NCBI GenBank assembly: GCA_963708625.1
Contig: CAVPSV010000004.1
Span: 1,674,001 to 1,738,000 of the forward strand
From: DASXIF01 sp036498145
GTDB lineage: Bacteria; Actinomycetota; Actinomycetes; Mycobacteriales; Jatrophihabitantaceae
Length of the DNA: 64,000 bases
Reading direction: 5' to 3'
Shown: one piece after another, positions 29,849 through 37,441 of the stretch
How positions within the stretch are numbered: position 1 is the first letter of the stretch
How the letters are laid out: every line of letters starts with the position of its first letter
Notes under the pieces: generated by a model
The model's input: only the letters and a program-made list of their open reading frames with translations
Told to the model about the DNA's origin: nothing
The model's database searches: none
Program-made: the position numbers and the translations under genes

Positions 29849-29933
29849 ACCGAGTAGTGCCGCTTCCCGGAGCAGTCTCGCCGGGCGAGCTCGAACCTAG
29901 GCAGCCGAGAACAGTGAAGGTGAGTCAGCCAGC

Positions 29934-30239
29934 ATGGCCGGACAGAAGATCCGCATCAGGCTCAAGGCCTACGACCACGAGGCCATCGACGCCAGTGCGC
30001 GCAAGATCGTCGAAACGGTCACCCGTACGGGTGCCCGGGTCGTCGGTCCGGTGCCGCTGCCCACGGAGAAGAACGTGTACTGCGTGATTCGCTCGCCGCA
30101 CAAGTACAAGGACAGCCGCGAGCACTTCGAAATGCGCACACACAAGCGACTCATCGACATCCTCGACCCGACGCCGAAGACGGTTGACGCGCTGATGCGC
30201 ATCGACCTGCCGGCCAGCGTCGACGTGAACATCCAGTAA
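29934..30239 (+). CDS. rpsJ: 30S ribosomal protein S10
   Basis: It is 101 aa and intact ('MAGQKIRIRLKAYDHEAIDA', 'SPHKYKDSREHFEMRTHKR'). It is also the NusE transcription-antitermination factor. First gene of the S10 operon; the RBS is GAAGGTGAG. Confidence 0.98.
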   Translation: MAGQKIRIRLKAYDHEAIDASARKIVETVTRTGARVVGPVPLPTEKNVYCVIRSPHKYKDSREHFEMRTHKRLIDILDPTPKTVDALMRIDLPASVDVNIQ

Positions 30240-30257
30240 GCGGAGAGATCGAGACCA

Positions 30258-30908
30258 ATGGCTAAGGCACGAACGGGGATTCTGGGCGAAAAGCTCGGCA
30301 TGACCCAGGTCTTCGACGAGAACAACCGGATCGTTCCGGTGACCGTCGTCAAGGCCGGGCCGTGCGTCGTCACCCAGATCCGCACTCAGGAGAAGGACGG
30401 CTACAACGCCGTCCAGCTCGCCTACGGGCAGATCGACCCGCGCCGGGTCACCAAGCCGGTCGCCGGGCACTTCAAGAAGGCCGAAGTGACCCCGCGCCGG
30501 CACATCGTCGAGGTGCGCACGGACGAGATCGCCGGCTACACGATCGGCCAGGAGTTGGGCCCGGACGTGTTTGCCGACGGTGCTTCCGTGGACGTCTCCG
30601 GCACCACCAAGGGCAAGGGCACTGCCGGCGTCATGAAGCGGCACGGCTTCAAGGGCTTGGGCGCCGGGCACGGCACGCAACGCAAGCACCGCTCGCCGGG
30701 CTCGATCGGTGCCTGTGCCACGCCGGGCCGGGTGTTCAAGGGTCTGCGGATGGCCGGCCGAATGGGTCACGAGACCCAGACCACGCTGAGCCTCACGGTG
30801 CACAAGGTGGATACCGAAAACGGTCTGCTGCTCATCAAGGGCGCCGTCCCAGGTCCGAAGGGTGGCCTCGTCGTGGTCCGTTCCGCGGTGAAGGGCGGTG
30901 CGCGATGA
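30258..30908 (+). CDS. rplC: 50S ribosomal protein L3
   Basis: Early 50S assembly protein near the peptidyl-transferase centre. It is 216 aa and intact, with 'GILGEKLGMTQVFDENNR' and the extended loop 'RKHRSPGSIGACATPGRVFK'. Its stop overlaps rplD (ATGA). Confidence 0.98.
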   Translation: MAKARTGILGEKLGMTQVFDENNRIVPVTVVKAGPCVVTQIRTQEKDGYNAVQLAYGQIDPRRVTKPVAGHFKKAEVTPRRHIVEVRTDEIAGYTIGQELGPDVFADGASVDVSGTTKGKGTAGVMKRHGFKGLGAGHGTQRKHRSPGSIGACATPGRVFKGLRMAGRMGHETQTTLSLTVHKVDTENGLLLIKGAVPGPKGGLVVVRSAVKGGAR

Positions 30909-31909
30909 CGCTGTCCGTCACCGTCCAGAACCCCACCGACGCTAAGGCGAAGGCCGCTACGGTGGAGCTGCCGGCCGAGGTGTTCGACGTGCCCGCCAAC
31001 CTCGCACTCATCCACCAGGTGGTGGTGGCCCAGCAGGCTTCGGCTCGCCAGGGCACGCACGCCACCAAGACCCGCGGCGAGGTTCGCGGCGGTGGCCGCA
31101 AGCCGTACCGGCAGAAGGGCACCGGCCGGGCCCGCCAGGGTTCCACCCGCGCTCCGCAGTTCGCCGGCGGTGGCGTCGTGCACGGTCCGCAGCCGCGCAA
31201 CTATGACCAGCGCACGCCGAAGAAGATGAAGCTCGCCGCGTTGCGGGGCGCATTGTCGGACCGGGCTCGCAACGACCGCGTGCACGTCGTGTCGTCGCTG
31301 CTGTCCGGCGACGTGCCGTCGACGAAGTCGGCGGCGGCCGCCCTGGCCGAGGTCACCGGCGGCACGCATCTGCTGGTCGTGGTGGAGCGCTCGGACGAAC
31401 TCACCTGGAAGAGCCTGCGCAACGTGGCCGAGGTGCACGTGCTCGAGCCCGGCCAGCTGAACACCTACGACGTACTGATCAGCGACCACGTGGTATTCAC
31501 CCGCGGTGCGCTGGACGCGTTCCTGGCCGGCCCGGCGAGCGGTAAGTCGGCCAAGGGTGCTGCCACCAGCGCCGAAGCCGACGTGATCGACGAGCCGGCT
31601 GCGGGCGCCGAGGACGCGCCAGCGGTGAAGGCGGCCAAGAAGGCGCCGGCGAAGAAGGCCGCGACGAAGTCGGCGGCCACGGCTGATGCCACTTCCGCGG
31701 CCGGGGAGACCGACGCGGTCGATAGCGACGCGCCGGCCGCCGAGGACGCAGCTTCGGTGACGGCGGCCAAGAAGGCGCCCGCCAAGAAGGCGTCGGCCGA
31801 CAAGACCCCCGCGAAGAAGGCGGCGGCGAAGAAGGCTCCCGCCAAGGCCGCTCCGGCCGCGGACGCCGCAGACGAAGCGCCTGCCGACGATGACGAGGAG
31901 CAGAGCTGA
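30905..31909 (+). CDS. rplD: 50S ribosomal protein L4 with long lysine/alanine tail
   Basis: Residues 1-210 are ordinary L4: the exit-tunnel loop 'GGGRKPYRQKGTGRARQGS' and 'HGPQPRNYDQRTPKKMK'. The protein then continues for ~115 residues, giving 334 aa against the usual ~220. The tail is low complexity, with four histone H1-like 'KKAPAKK' blocks (31630-31850) between acidic Ala-rich linkers. No stop or shift separates tail from core. It ends by TGATG overlap with rplW. Such a tail could bind rRNA or nucleic acid; that is inference. Confidence 0.95.
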   Translation: MTLSVTVQNPTDAKAKAATVELPAEVFDVPANLALIHQVVVAQQASARQGTHATKTRGEVRGGGRKPYRQKGTGRARQGSTRAPQFAGGGVVHGPQPRNYDQRTPKKMKLAALRGALSDRARNDRVHVVSSLLSGDVPSTKSAAAALAEVTGGTHLLVVVERSDELTWKSLRNVAEVHVLEPGQLNTYDVLISDHVVFTRGALDAFLAGPASGKSAKGAATSAEADVIDEPAAGAEDAPAVKAAKKAPAKKAATKSAATADATSAAGETDAVDSDAPAAEDAASVTAAKKAPAKKASADKTPAKKAAAKKAPAKAAPAADAADEAPADDDEEQS

Positions 31910-32202
31910 TGTTCGAAGATCCGCGCGACGTGCTGCTCGCTCCGGTCATCTCGGAGAAGAGCTACGGGCTGCTCGACGAGAACAAGTACACGTTCGAGGT
32001 GCACCCGCTCGCCAACAAGACCCAAGTCAAGATCGCTGTCGAGAAGGTGTTCAACGTCAAGGTCACCGACGTGAACACCCTCAACCGGCAGGGCAAGCGC
32101 AAGCGCACCCGGGGTGGCTTCGGCACGCGCAAGAGCACCAAGCGCGCCATCGTCACGCTGCGGGCCGGCGACCGTATCGACGTCTTCGGCCAGATTGGTT
32201 GA
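31909..32202 (+). CDS. rplW: 50S ribosomal protein L23
   Basis: Exit-tunnel protein that docks SRP and trigger factor. It is 97 aa and intact ('DPRDVLLAPVISEKSYGLLD', 'NTLNRQGKRKRTRGGFG'). ATG 31909 overlaps the rplD stop. Confidence 0.97.
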   Translation: MFEDPRDVLLAPVISEKSYGLLDENKYTFEVHPLANKTQVKIAVEKVFNVKVTDVNTLNRQGKRKRTRGGFGTRKSTKRAIVTLRAGDRIDVFGQIG

Positions 32203-32208
32203 TGAGCT

Positions 32209-33042
32209 ATGCCTATTCGTAAGTACAAGCCGACCACCCCCGGGCGCCGTGGCGCCTCGGTGGCGGACTTTGCCGAGATCACCCGAGACGTGCCGGAGAA
32301 GTCGCTGGTTCGCCCGCTGCACAGCAAGGGCGGGCGCAACAACCAGGGCCGGATCACCACGCGTCACCAGGGTGGCGGTCACAAGCGTGCCTACCGCGTG
32401 ATCGATTTCCGTCGTCACGACAAGGACGGCGTGCCCGCGAAGGTCGCGCATATCGAGTACGACCCCAACCGCACCGCACGCATCGCGCTGCTGCACTACG
32501 CCGACGGCGAGAAGCGCTACATCCTCGCGCCTCGGCTGCTCAAGCAGGGCGACCGGGTGGAGAACGGGCCGAGCGCCGACATCAAGCCGGGCAACGCGCT
32601 GCCGCTGCGCAACATCCCGGTCGGCACCGTGGTGCACGCCATCGAGCTGCGCCCGGGCGGCGGCGCCAAGATCGCCCGTTCCGCGGGCACGAGCGTCCAG
32701 CTGGTCGCCAAGGAAGGCCCCTTCGCGCAGTTGCGTATGCCGTCCGGCGAGATCCGCAACGTCGACGTCCGCTGCCGCGCAACCGTCGGCGAGGTGGGCA
32801 ACGCGGAGCAATCCAACATCAACTGGGGCAAGGCGGGGCGCATGCGCTGGAAGGGCAAGCGCCCGACCGTCCGCGGTGTCGCCATGAACCCGGTCGACCA
32901 CCCGCACGGCGGTGGCGAAGGCAAGACGTCCGGCGGCCGGCACCCGGTCAACCCCGGCGGCAAGCCCGAAGGCCGGACCCGCCGCCACAAGGCGAGCGAC
33001 GCGATGATCGTCCGCCGTCGCCGCGCGAACAAGAAGCGATGA
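32209..33042 (+). CDS. rplB: 50S ribosomal protein L2
   Basis: Universal protein needed for subunit joining and peptidyl transfer. It is 277 aa and intact, with 'GRNNQGRITTRHQGGGHKR' and the catalytic-region 'MNPVDHPHGGGEGK'. It starts 6 nt after rplW; a 6-codon TGATG ORF bridges the gap. Confidence 0.98.
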   Translation: MPIRKYKPTTPGRRGASVADFAEITRDVPEKSLVRPLHSKGGRNNQGRITTRHQGGGHKRAYRVIDFRRHDKDGVPAKVAHIEYDPNRTARIALLHYADGEKRYILAPRLLKQGDRVENGPSADIKPGNALPLRNIPVGTVVHAIELRPGGGAKIARSAGTSVQLVAKEGPFAQLRMPSGEIRNVDVRCRATVGEVGNAEQSNINWGKAGRMRWKGKRPTVRGVAMNPVDHPHGGGEGKTSGGRHPVNPGGKPEGRTRRHKASDAMIVRRRRANKKR

Positions 33043-33052
33043 GGGACTGACG

Positions 33053-33334
33053 ATGCCACGAAGTCTGAAGAAGGGCCCGTTCGTCGACGGCCACCTGCTC
33101 AAGAAGGTGGACGCACAGAACGACAAGAACACCAAGACCGTGATCCGTACCTGGTCGCGACGCTCCACGATCATCCCGGACATGCTCGGGCACACGATCG
33201 CGGTGCACGACGGGCGCAAGCACGTCCCGGTGTTCATCACCGAAGGCATGGTCGGGCACAAGCTCGGCGAGTTCGCGCCCACGCGGACTTTCCGGGGTCA
33301 CATCAAGGACGACCGCCGTGCCCGGCGCGTGTGA
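33053..33334 (+). CDS. rpsS: 30S ribosomal protein S19
   Basis: It is 93 aa and intact ('MPRSLKKGPFVDGHLLKKVD', 'RRSTIIPDMLGHTIAVHDGR'). Pairs with S13 in the 30S head. Confidence 0.97.
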   Translation: MPRSLKKGPFVDGHLLKKVDAQNDKNTKTVIRTWSRRSTIIPDMLGHTIAVHDGRKHVPVFITEGMVGHKLGEFAPTRTFRGHIKDDRRARRV

Positions 33335-33348
33335 GCCAGGACGAGCGC

Positions 33349-33396
33349 ATGAGTATCGCAACGAGCGACGAGCCGAACGAGGAACGGAATGACTGA
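33349..33396 (+). CDS. Possible 15-codon mini-ORF before rplV
   Basis: ATG 33349 to TGA 33394-33396 reads 'MSIATSDEPNEERND' and overlaps the rplV start by 8 nt. The preceding bases resemble the 'GAGTGAGCATCG' repeat seen at 36296 and 38659, but are more diverged. It may couple rpsS and rplV translation. The evidence is position only. Confidence 0.25.
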   Translation: MSIATSDEPNEERND

Positions 33397-33775
33397 GAGC
33401 AACGAGGTGCGCACCGCGATCGCGCGCGCCACGCACGTGCGCGTCACGCCGATGAAGGCGCGACGCGTCATCGACCTCATCCGCGACCTGCCCGCCACCG
33501 AGGCACTGTCGATCCTGAAGTTCGCGCCCCAGGCTGCCAGCGAGCCGGTCGCCAAGGTCGTCGCGAGCGCGATCGCCAACGCCGAGAACAACTTCTCCCT
33601 CGACCCGGACACGCTGGTGATCTCACGGGCCTTCGTGGACGAGGGACCGACGCTGAAGCGGTTCCGCCCCCGCGCGCAGGGGCGGGCGTACCGGATCCGC
33701 AAGCGCACCAGCCACATCACGATCGAGGTCGAGAGCATCGAGACATCGGTCCGTGCGAAGGGACGCGTCAAGTAA
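33389..33775 (+). CDS. rplV: 50S ribosomal protein L22
   Basis: Exit-tunnel protein (macrolide region). It is 128 aa and intact ('VRVTPMKARRVIDLIRDLPA', 'KRFRPRAQGRAYRIRKRTSH'). ATG 33389; the stop overlaps rpsC (TAATG). Confidence 0.97.
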   Translation: MTESNEVRTAIARATHVRVTPMKARRVIDLIRDLPATEALSILKFAPQAASEPVAKVVASAIANAENNFSLDPDTLVISRAFVDEGPTLKRFRPRAQGRAYRIRKRTSHITIEVESIETSVRAKGRVK

Positions 33776-34896
33776 TGGGTCAGAAGGTCAACCCGAACGG
33801 GTTCCGCCTCGGCATCTCCACGGACTGGAAGAGTCGCTGGTTCGCCGACAAGCAGTACGCCGAATACGTCAAGGAAGACGTGGCGATTCGACGGCTGATG
33901 TCCAAGGGCATGGAGCGGGCGGGCATCGCCAAGGTGGAGATCGAGCGCACCCGCGACCGGGTCCGCGTCGACATCCACACGGCTCGCCCGGGCATCGTCA
34001 TCGGCCGCCGCGGCGCCGAGGCGGACCGCATTCGTGGCGAGCTGGAGAAGCTCACCCGCAAGCAGGTGCAGCTGAACATCCTCGAGGTGAAGAACCCCGA
34101 GGGTGACGCGCAACTGGTCGCCCAGGGTGTCGCCGAGCAGCTGTCCAACCGCGTCAGCTTCCGCCGCGCGATGCGCAAGAGCATGCAGTCGACACTGAAG
34201 AGCCCGGGCGTCAAGGGCATTCGGGTGCAGTGCTCCGGGCGTCTCGGCGGCGCGGAGATGTCGCGCTCCGAGTTCTACCGCGAGGGCCGGGTGCCGCTGC
34301 ACACGCTGCGCGCGAACATCGACTATGGCTTCTACGAGGCCCGCACCACCTTCGGGCGCATCGGCGTCAAGGTCTGGATCTACAAGGGCGAGGTGCCGAC
34401 CGGCTCGCGCGCCGAACGTGAAGCCGCGGCGGCCGCGGAGGTATTGCGGCAGCGCCGCGAGCGCCCGGCGGGTGCGGCACGTCCGCGCCGCTCCGGCTCG
34501 CAGGGCACCACCGGTGTCAGCACCGAGGCCGGACGCGCCGCGTCGACCGAGCCGTCCGCCGACGCCACGGAGACCGCAGTCGAGGCCCCGGCGTCGACGG
34601 AGTCCACCGAGTCCACCGTGACCGCTGAGTCCACCGTGACCGCTGACACCAGCCCCACTGAGACCCCAGCGTCCGCCGGATCTGCCGCAGACGAGCAAGA
34701 GCTGCAGATCTCGCCCATCACCACCGCGGCGGAGGCCGAGGCGGAGATCAAGGACGAGGCTCCCGCCGAGGTCGTCGAGTCACTGCCTGAGGCTTCGGCC
34801 GAGGGCGGGTCCGCGCCCGGCACTGCCGCCACAGAGGGCACAGAGAGCACAGCGGGCGCGACGAGCACCGAGAGCCCAGAGAGCACGGAGAGCTGA
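33775..34896 (+). CDS. rpsC: 30S ribosomal protein S3 with long acidic tail
   Basis: mRNA-entry protein. Residues 1-220 are standard S3 (KH domain, 'GIVIGRRGAEADRIRGELEK', 'FYEARTTFGRIGVKVWIYKG'). The protein is 373 aa, about 100 longer than usual. The extra C-terminal part (~34500-34893) is Thr/Ser/Glu/Ala-rich with repeated 'ESTE' and 'TVTAES' units. It is in frame and intact. rplP follows after 3 nt. Confidence 0.96.
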   Translation: MGQKVNPNGFRLGISTDWKSRWFADKQYAEYVKEDVAIRRLMSKGMERAGIAKVEIERTRDRVRVDIHTARPGIVIGRRGAEADRIRGELEKLTRKQVQLNILEVKNPEGDAQLVAQGVAEQLSNRVSFRRAMRKSMQSTLKSPGVKGIRVQCSGRLGGAEMSRSEFYREGRVPLHTLRANIDYGFYEARTTFGRIGVKVWIYKGEVPTGSRAEREAAAAAEVLRQRRERPAGAARPRRSGSQGTTGVSTEAGRAASTEPSADATETAVEAPASTESTESTVTAESTVTADTSPTETPASAGSAADEQELQISPITTAAEAEAEIKDEAPAEVVESLPEASAEGGSAPGTAATEGTESTAGATSTESPESTES

Positions 34897-34899
34897 GTC

Positions 34900-35319
34900 A
34901 TGCTCATTCCCCGCAAGGTCAAGCACCGCAAGCAGCACCACCCGACCCGCCGTGGCGCGGCGACCGGTGGTACGAGCGTGGCGTTCGGCGAATACGGAAT
35001 CCAGGCGCTCGAGCCGGCCTACGTGACCAACCGGCAGATCGAGTCGGCTCGTATTGCGATCAACCGGCACATCCGGCGTGGCGGCAAGGTGTGGATCAAC
35101 ATCTTCCCGGACCGGCCGCTCACCAAGAAGCCCGCGGAAACCCGGATGGGCTCCGGCAAGGGTTCGCCCGAGTGGTGGATCGCGAACGTCAAGCCAGGCC
35201 GGGTGATGTTCGAGCTCACCTACCCGGACGAGCGCGTGGCCCGGCAGGCACTCACCCGCGCCATCCACAAGCTGCCGATGAAGTGCCGGATCGTCACCCG
35301 AGAAGCTGGTGATTTCTGA
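34900..35319 (+). CDS. rplP: 50S ribosomal protein L16
   Basis: It is 139 aa and intact ('MLIPRKVKHRKQHHPTRRGA', 'RMGSGKGSPEWWIANVKPGR'). Its stop overlaps the mini-ORF that follows (TGATG). Confidence 0.98.
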   Translation: MLIPRKVKHRKQHHPTRRGAATGGTSVAFGEYGIQALEPAYVTNRQIESARIAINRHIRRGGKVWINIFPDRPLTKKPAETRMGSGKGSPEWWIANVKPGRVMFELTYPDERVARQALTRAIHKLPMKCRIVTREAGDF

Positions 35320-35384
35320 TGCCAACCGGAATCAATGCTCACCTCCGCTTCGCGGGCCACGTTAGAAACGGAGCGTGGATCTGA
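35319..35384 (+). CDS. 21-codon mini-ORF, MATG family copy 1
   Basis: The ATG overlaps the rplP stop and the TGA overlaps the rpmC ATG, so the mini-ORF is chained by TGATG at both ends. The peptide begins 'MPTGINAHLRFAGHVRNG'. It is clearly related, with the same length, to copies at 37311, 37376 and 39968 (consensus 'MATGVNARLRFA'). An SD-like ACGGAG lies just before the next start. It probably mediates reinitiation into rpmC. Whether the peptide itself matters is unknown. Confidence 0.5.
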   Translation: MPTGINAHLRFAGHVRNGAWI

Positions 35385-35617
35385 TGCCCTCCACCACGAC
35401 CAACGAACTACGCGAGCTGCACGACGAGGAGCTGGAGACGCGTCTGCGCGAGGCCAAGGAAGAGCTGTTCAACCTGCGCTTCCAGATGGCCACCGGGCAG
35501 CTCGACAACAACCGGCGACTGCGAACGGTCCGCCACGACATCGGCCGGATCTACACGATCCTGCGCGAGCGTGAGCTCGGTCTGTCCGTCGCCCCGACCG
35601 AAGGTGCCACCGCATGA
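35384..35617 (+). CDS. rpmC: 50S ribosomal protein L29
   Basis: It is 77 aa ('TTNELRELHDEELETRLREA', 'QLDNNRRLRTVRHDIGRIYT'). ATG 35384 is preferred to GTG 35375 because it overlaps the mini-ORF stop. The stop overlaps rpsQ (ATGA). Confidence 0.95.
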   Translation: MPSTTTNELRELHDEELETRLREAKEELFNLRFQMATGQLDNNRRLRTVRHDIGRIYTILRERELGLSVAPTEGATA

Positions 35618-35892
35618 CCGACAAGTCCGGCGAGACCGCGCGGAGCAGCTTCCGCAAGACCCGCGAGGGCCTGGTGATCAGCGACAAGATGGACAAGACC
35701 GTCGTCGTCGCCGTAGAGGACCGCGTCAAGCACGCGCTCTACGGCAAGGTCATCCGGCGCACGAACAAGCTCAAGGCACACGACGAGACCAACCAGGTCG
35801 GCGTCGGCGATCGCGTCCTGATCATGGAGACGCGACCGCAGTCGGCCACCAAGCGTTGGCGCGTGGTCGAGGTCCTCGAGCGCGCGAAGTAG
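35614..35892 (+). CDS. rpsQ: 30S ribosomal protein S17
   Basis: It is 92 aa and intact ('RKTREGLVISDKMDKTVVVA', 'DRVLIMETRPQSATKRWRVV'). ATG 35614 overlaps rpmC. Confidence 0.97.
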   Translation: MTDKSGETARSSFRKTREGLVISDKMDKTVVVAVEDRVKHALYGKVIRRTNKLKAHDETNQVGVGDRVLIMETRPQSATKRWRVVEVLERAK

Positions 35893-35926
35893 TAGCTGAG
35901 CCAGTACAAGGGCAGGAGTTGGACAA

Positions 35927-36295
35927 GTGATTCAGCAGGAGTCGCGGCTACGGGTCGCCGACAACACGGGTGCCAAGGAGATCTTGTGCATCCGGGTGAT
36001 GGGCGGATCCGGGCGTCGCTATGCCGGCATCGGCGACATCATCGTCGCGACGGTGAAGGACGCGCTGCCCGGTGCTGGGGTCAAGAAGGGCGACGTCGTC
36101 AAGGCGGTCATCGTGCGCACCGTCAAGGAGCGCCGGCGCCCGGACGGCAGCTACATCCGGTTCGACGAGAACGCCGCTGTGTTGATCAAGCAGGATGGTG
36201 AGCCGCGCGGCACGCGCATCTTCGGCCCAGTGGGCCGCGAGCTGCGCGACAAGCGTTTTATGAAGATCATTTCGCTGGCCCCGGAGGTGTTGTGA
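35927..36295 (+). CDS. rplN: 50S ribosomal protein L14
   Basis: It is 122 aa: 'MIQQESRLRVADNTGAKEIL', 'GSYIRFDENAAVLIK', ending 'KRFMKIISLAPEVL'. GTG 35927 has GCAGGAG upstream. The last 11 codons recur at 36377-36412 in a diverged copy, so the end of this gene was duplicated or exchanged. Confidence 0.97.
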   Translation: MIQQESRLRVADNTGAKEILCIRVMGGSGRRYAGIGDIIVATVKDALPGAGVKKGDVVKAVIVRTVKERRRPDGSYIRFDENAAVLIKQDGEPRGTRIFGPVGRELRDKRFMKIISLAPEVL

Positions 36296-36348
36296 GTGAG
36301 CATCGTAGGGAGCGTCAGCGACCGAGGAGCGCAGCGAACGCGCGATGA
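36292..36348 (+). CDS. 18-codon mini-ORF, VSEHR family copy 1
   Basis: GTG 36292 overlaps the rplN stop (GTGA). The ORF reads 'VSEHRRERQRPRSAANAR' and stops by ATGA overlap with the next mini-ORF. Another VSEHR copy follows rplF at 38655. The DNA (AGCGAGCG-type repeats) is a common kind of actinobacterial intergenic sequence, so coding is unproven. Confidence 0.35.
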   Translation: MSEHRRERQRPRSAANAR

Positions 36349-36380
36349 GCGCTTGCGCGAAGAGCCGTATTTCAGCATGA
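36345..36380 (+). CDS. 11-codon mini-ORF, MSACAKS copy 1
   Basis: ATG 36345 reads 'MSACAKSRISA'. Both ends overlap neighbours by ATGA. Its first 20 bases recur exactly after rpsK (48167). Confidence 0.3.
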   Translation: MSACAKSRISA

Positions 36381-36412
36381 AGATCATTTCTCTCGCTCCC
36401 GAGGTGCTGTAG
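36377..36412 (+). CDS. 11-codon duplicate of the rplN 3' end
   Basis: ATG 36377 encodes 'MKIISLAPEVL' and stops at TAG, which overlaps the rplX GTG (TAGTG). The peptide equals the last 11 residues of L14, but several codons carry synonymous changes. It may be the original rplN 3' end left beside rplX after the upstream rplN was replaced or a ~117-bp element was inserted. Confidence 0.45.
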   Translation: MKIISLAPEVL

Positions 36413-36732
36413 TGAATATCAAGAAGGGCGACGAGGTCGTCGTCATCGCGGGCAAGGACCGCGGCGTGCGCGGCAAGGTGATCGCCGCGGACCCGGTGAC
36501 CAACAAGGTCTTCGTCGAGGGCGTCAACCGGGTTACCAAGCACACCCGGATCACTACCAGCGCGCGCGGCGCCAAGGCCGGCGGCATCGAGCACGTCGAG
36601 GCGGCTATCAGCGCGAGCAACGTCATGGTGATCGACGGGGACGGCAACGCGACCCGAGTCGGCTACCGGCACGACGAGGAGAGCGGCAAGAACGTGCGGG
36701 TGTCCCGCCGTTCCGGAAAGGATCTCTCATGA
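36412..36732 (+). CDS. rplX: 50S ribosomal protein L24
   Basis: It is 106 aa ('MNIKKGDEVVVIAGKDRGVR', 'RVTKHTRITTSARGAKAGGI'). GTG 36412 overlaps the mini-ORF stop; the stop overlaps rplE (ATGA). Confidence 0.96.
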   Translation: MNIKKGDEVVVIAGKDRGVRGKVIAADPVTNKVFVEGVNRVTKHTRITTSARGAKAGGIEHVEAAISASNVMVIDGDGNATRVGYRHDEESGKNVRVSRRSGKDLS

Positions 36733-37307
36733 GTGCGAGTACCGCCGAGGCGGTCAAGCCGCGGCTCAAGGTGCGCTATCGGGACGAGATCGTGCCGGCG
36801 TTGAACCAGGAGTTCTCCTACGACAACCCGATGCAGGTACCCGATCTCGTCAAGATCGTCGTGAACATGGGTGTCGGCCAGGCGGCCAAGGACAGCAAGC
36901 TCATGGACGGTGCGGTGCGCGACCTGACGCTGATCACCGGTCAGAAGCCGCTGGTGCAGAAGGCCCGCAAGTCCATCGCGCAGTTCAAGCTGCGTGAGGG
37001 CATGCCGATCGGCGCGAAGGTGACGTTGCGCGGCGACCGCATGTGGGAGTTCCTGGACCGGCTGCTCTCGCTGGCGCTGCCCCGCATCCGCGACTTCCGC
37101 GGCCTGTCCGACGCGCAGTTCGACGGCAACGGCAACTACACGTTCGGCCTCACCGAGCAGTCCATGTTCCACGAGATCGATCCCGACACGATCGACCGCC
37201 CGCGGGGGATGGACATCACCGTCGTCACGACGGCGCATACCGACGAGCAGGGCCGGGCGCTGCTTCGCGCGCTCGGCTTCCCGTTCCGCGAGACAGAGAG
37301 AAGCTGA
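36729..37307 (+). CDS. rplE: 50S ribosomal protein L5
   Basis: 5S rRNA-binding protein, 192 aa, intact ('PDLVKIVVNMGVGQAAKDSK', 'GLTEQSMFHEIDPDTID', 'RGMDITVVTTAHTDEQGRAL'). It is followed 3 nt later by the tandem 65-bp repeat. Confidence 0.97.
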   Translation: MSASTAEAVKPRLKVRYRDEIVPALNQEFSYDNPMQVPDLVKIVVNMGVGQAAKDSKLMDGAVRDLTLITGQKPLVQKARKSIAQFKLREGMPIGAKVTLRGDRMWEFLDRLLSLALPRIRDFRGLSDAQFDGNGNYTFGLTEQSMFHEIDPDTIDRPRGMDITVVTTAHTDEQGRALLRALGFPFRETERS

Positions 37308-37310
37308 CAG

Positions 37311-37376
37311 ATGGCAACCGGAGTAAACGCTCGTCTCCGCTTCGCGGACCAGGTGCATGACGGGGAGATGGACTGA
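37311..37376 (+). CDS. 21-codon mini-ORF, MATG family copy 2
   Basis: It begins 'MATGVNARLRFADQVHDG'. It lies 3 nt after the rplE stop; the TGA overlaps the ATG of copy 3. Copies 2 and 4 share the first 12 residues despite synonymous changes (GTA/GTG, CGT/CGG), which hints at selection on the peptide. Confidence 0.5.
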   Translation: MATGVNARLRFADQVHDGEMD

Positions 37377-37440
37377 TGGCAACCGGAGTAAACGCTCGTC
37401 TCCGCTTCGCGGACCAGGTGCATGACGGGGAGATGGACTG
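37311..37440 (+). repeat. Tandem exact 65-bp repeat (MATG mini-ORF cassette)
   Basis: Two identical 65-bp units (37311-37375, 37376-37440). Each is a complete 21-codon ORF whose stop overlaps the next ATG by TGATG, so 65 nt (66 minus the shared base) is exactly the unit needed to keep the chain intact. Each unit carries a small hairpin (TCCGC-TTC-GCGGA) and an SD-like GGGGAG 8 nt before the next ATG. Relatives lie at 35319 and 39968. Confidence 0.9.
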
Positions 37441-37441
37441 A
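37376..37441 (+). CDS. 21-codon mini-ORF, MATG family copy 3
   Basis: Identical in sequence to copy 2. Its TGA overlaps the rpsN ATG, placing GGGGAG at SD distance for rpsN. Confidence 0.5.
   Translation: MATGVNARLRFADQVHDGEMD

Noticed and set aside
37311..37440. CRISPR-like array
   Set aside because: Only two units, directly adjacent without spacers, and each is an ORF that keeps the overlap register.
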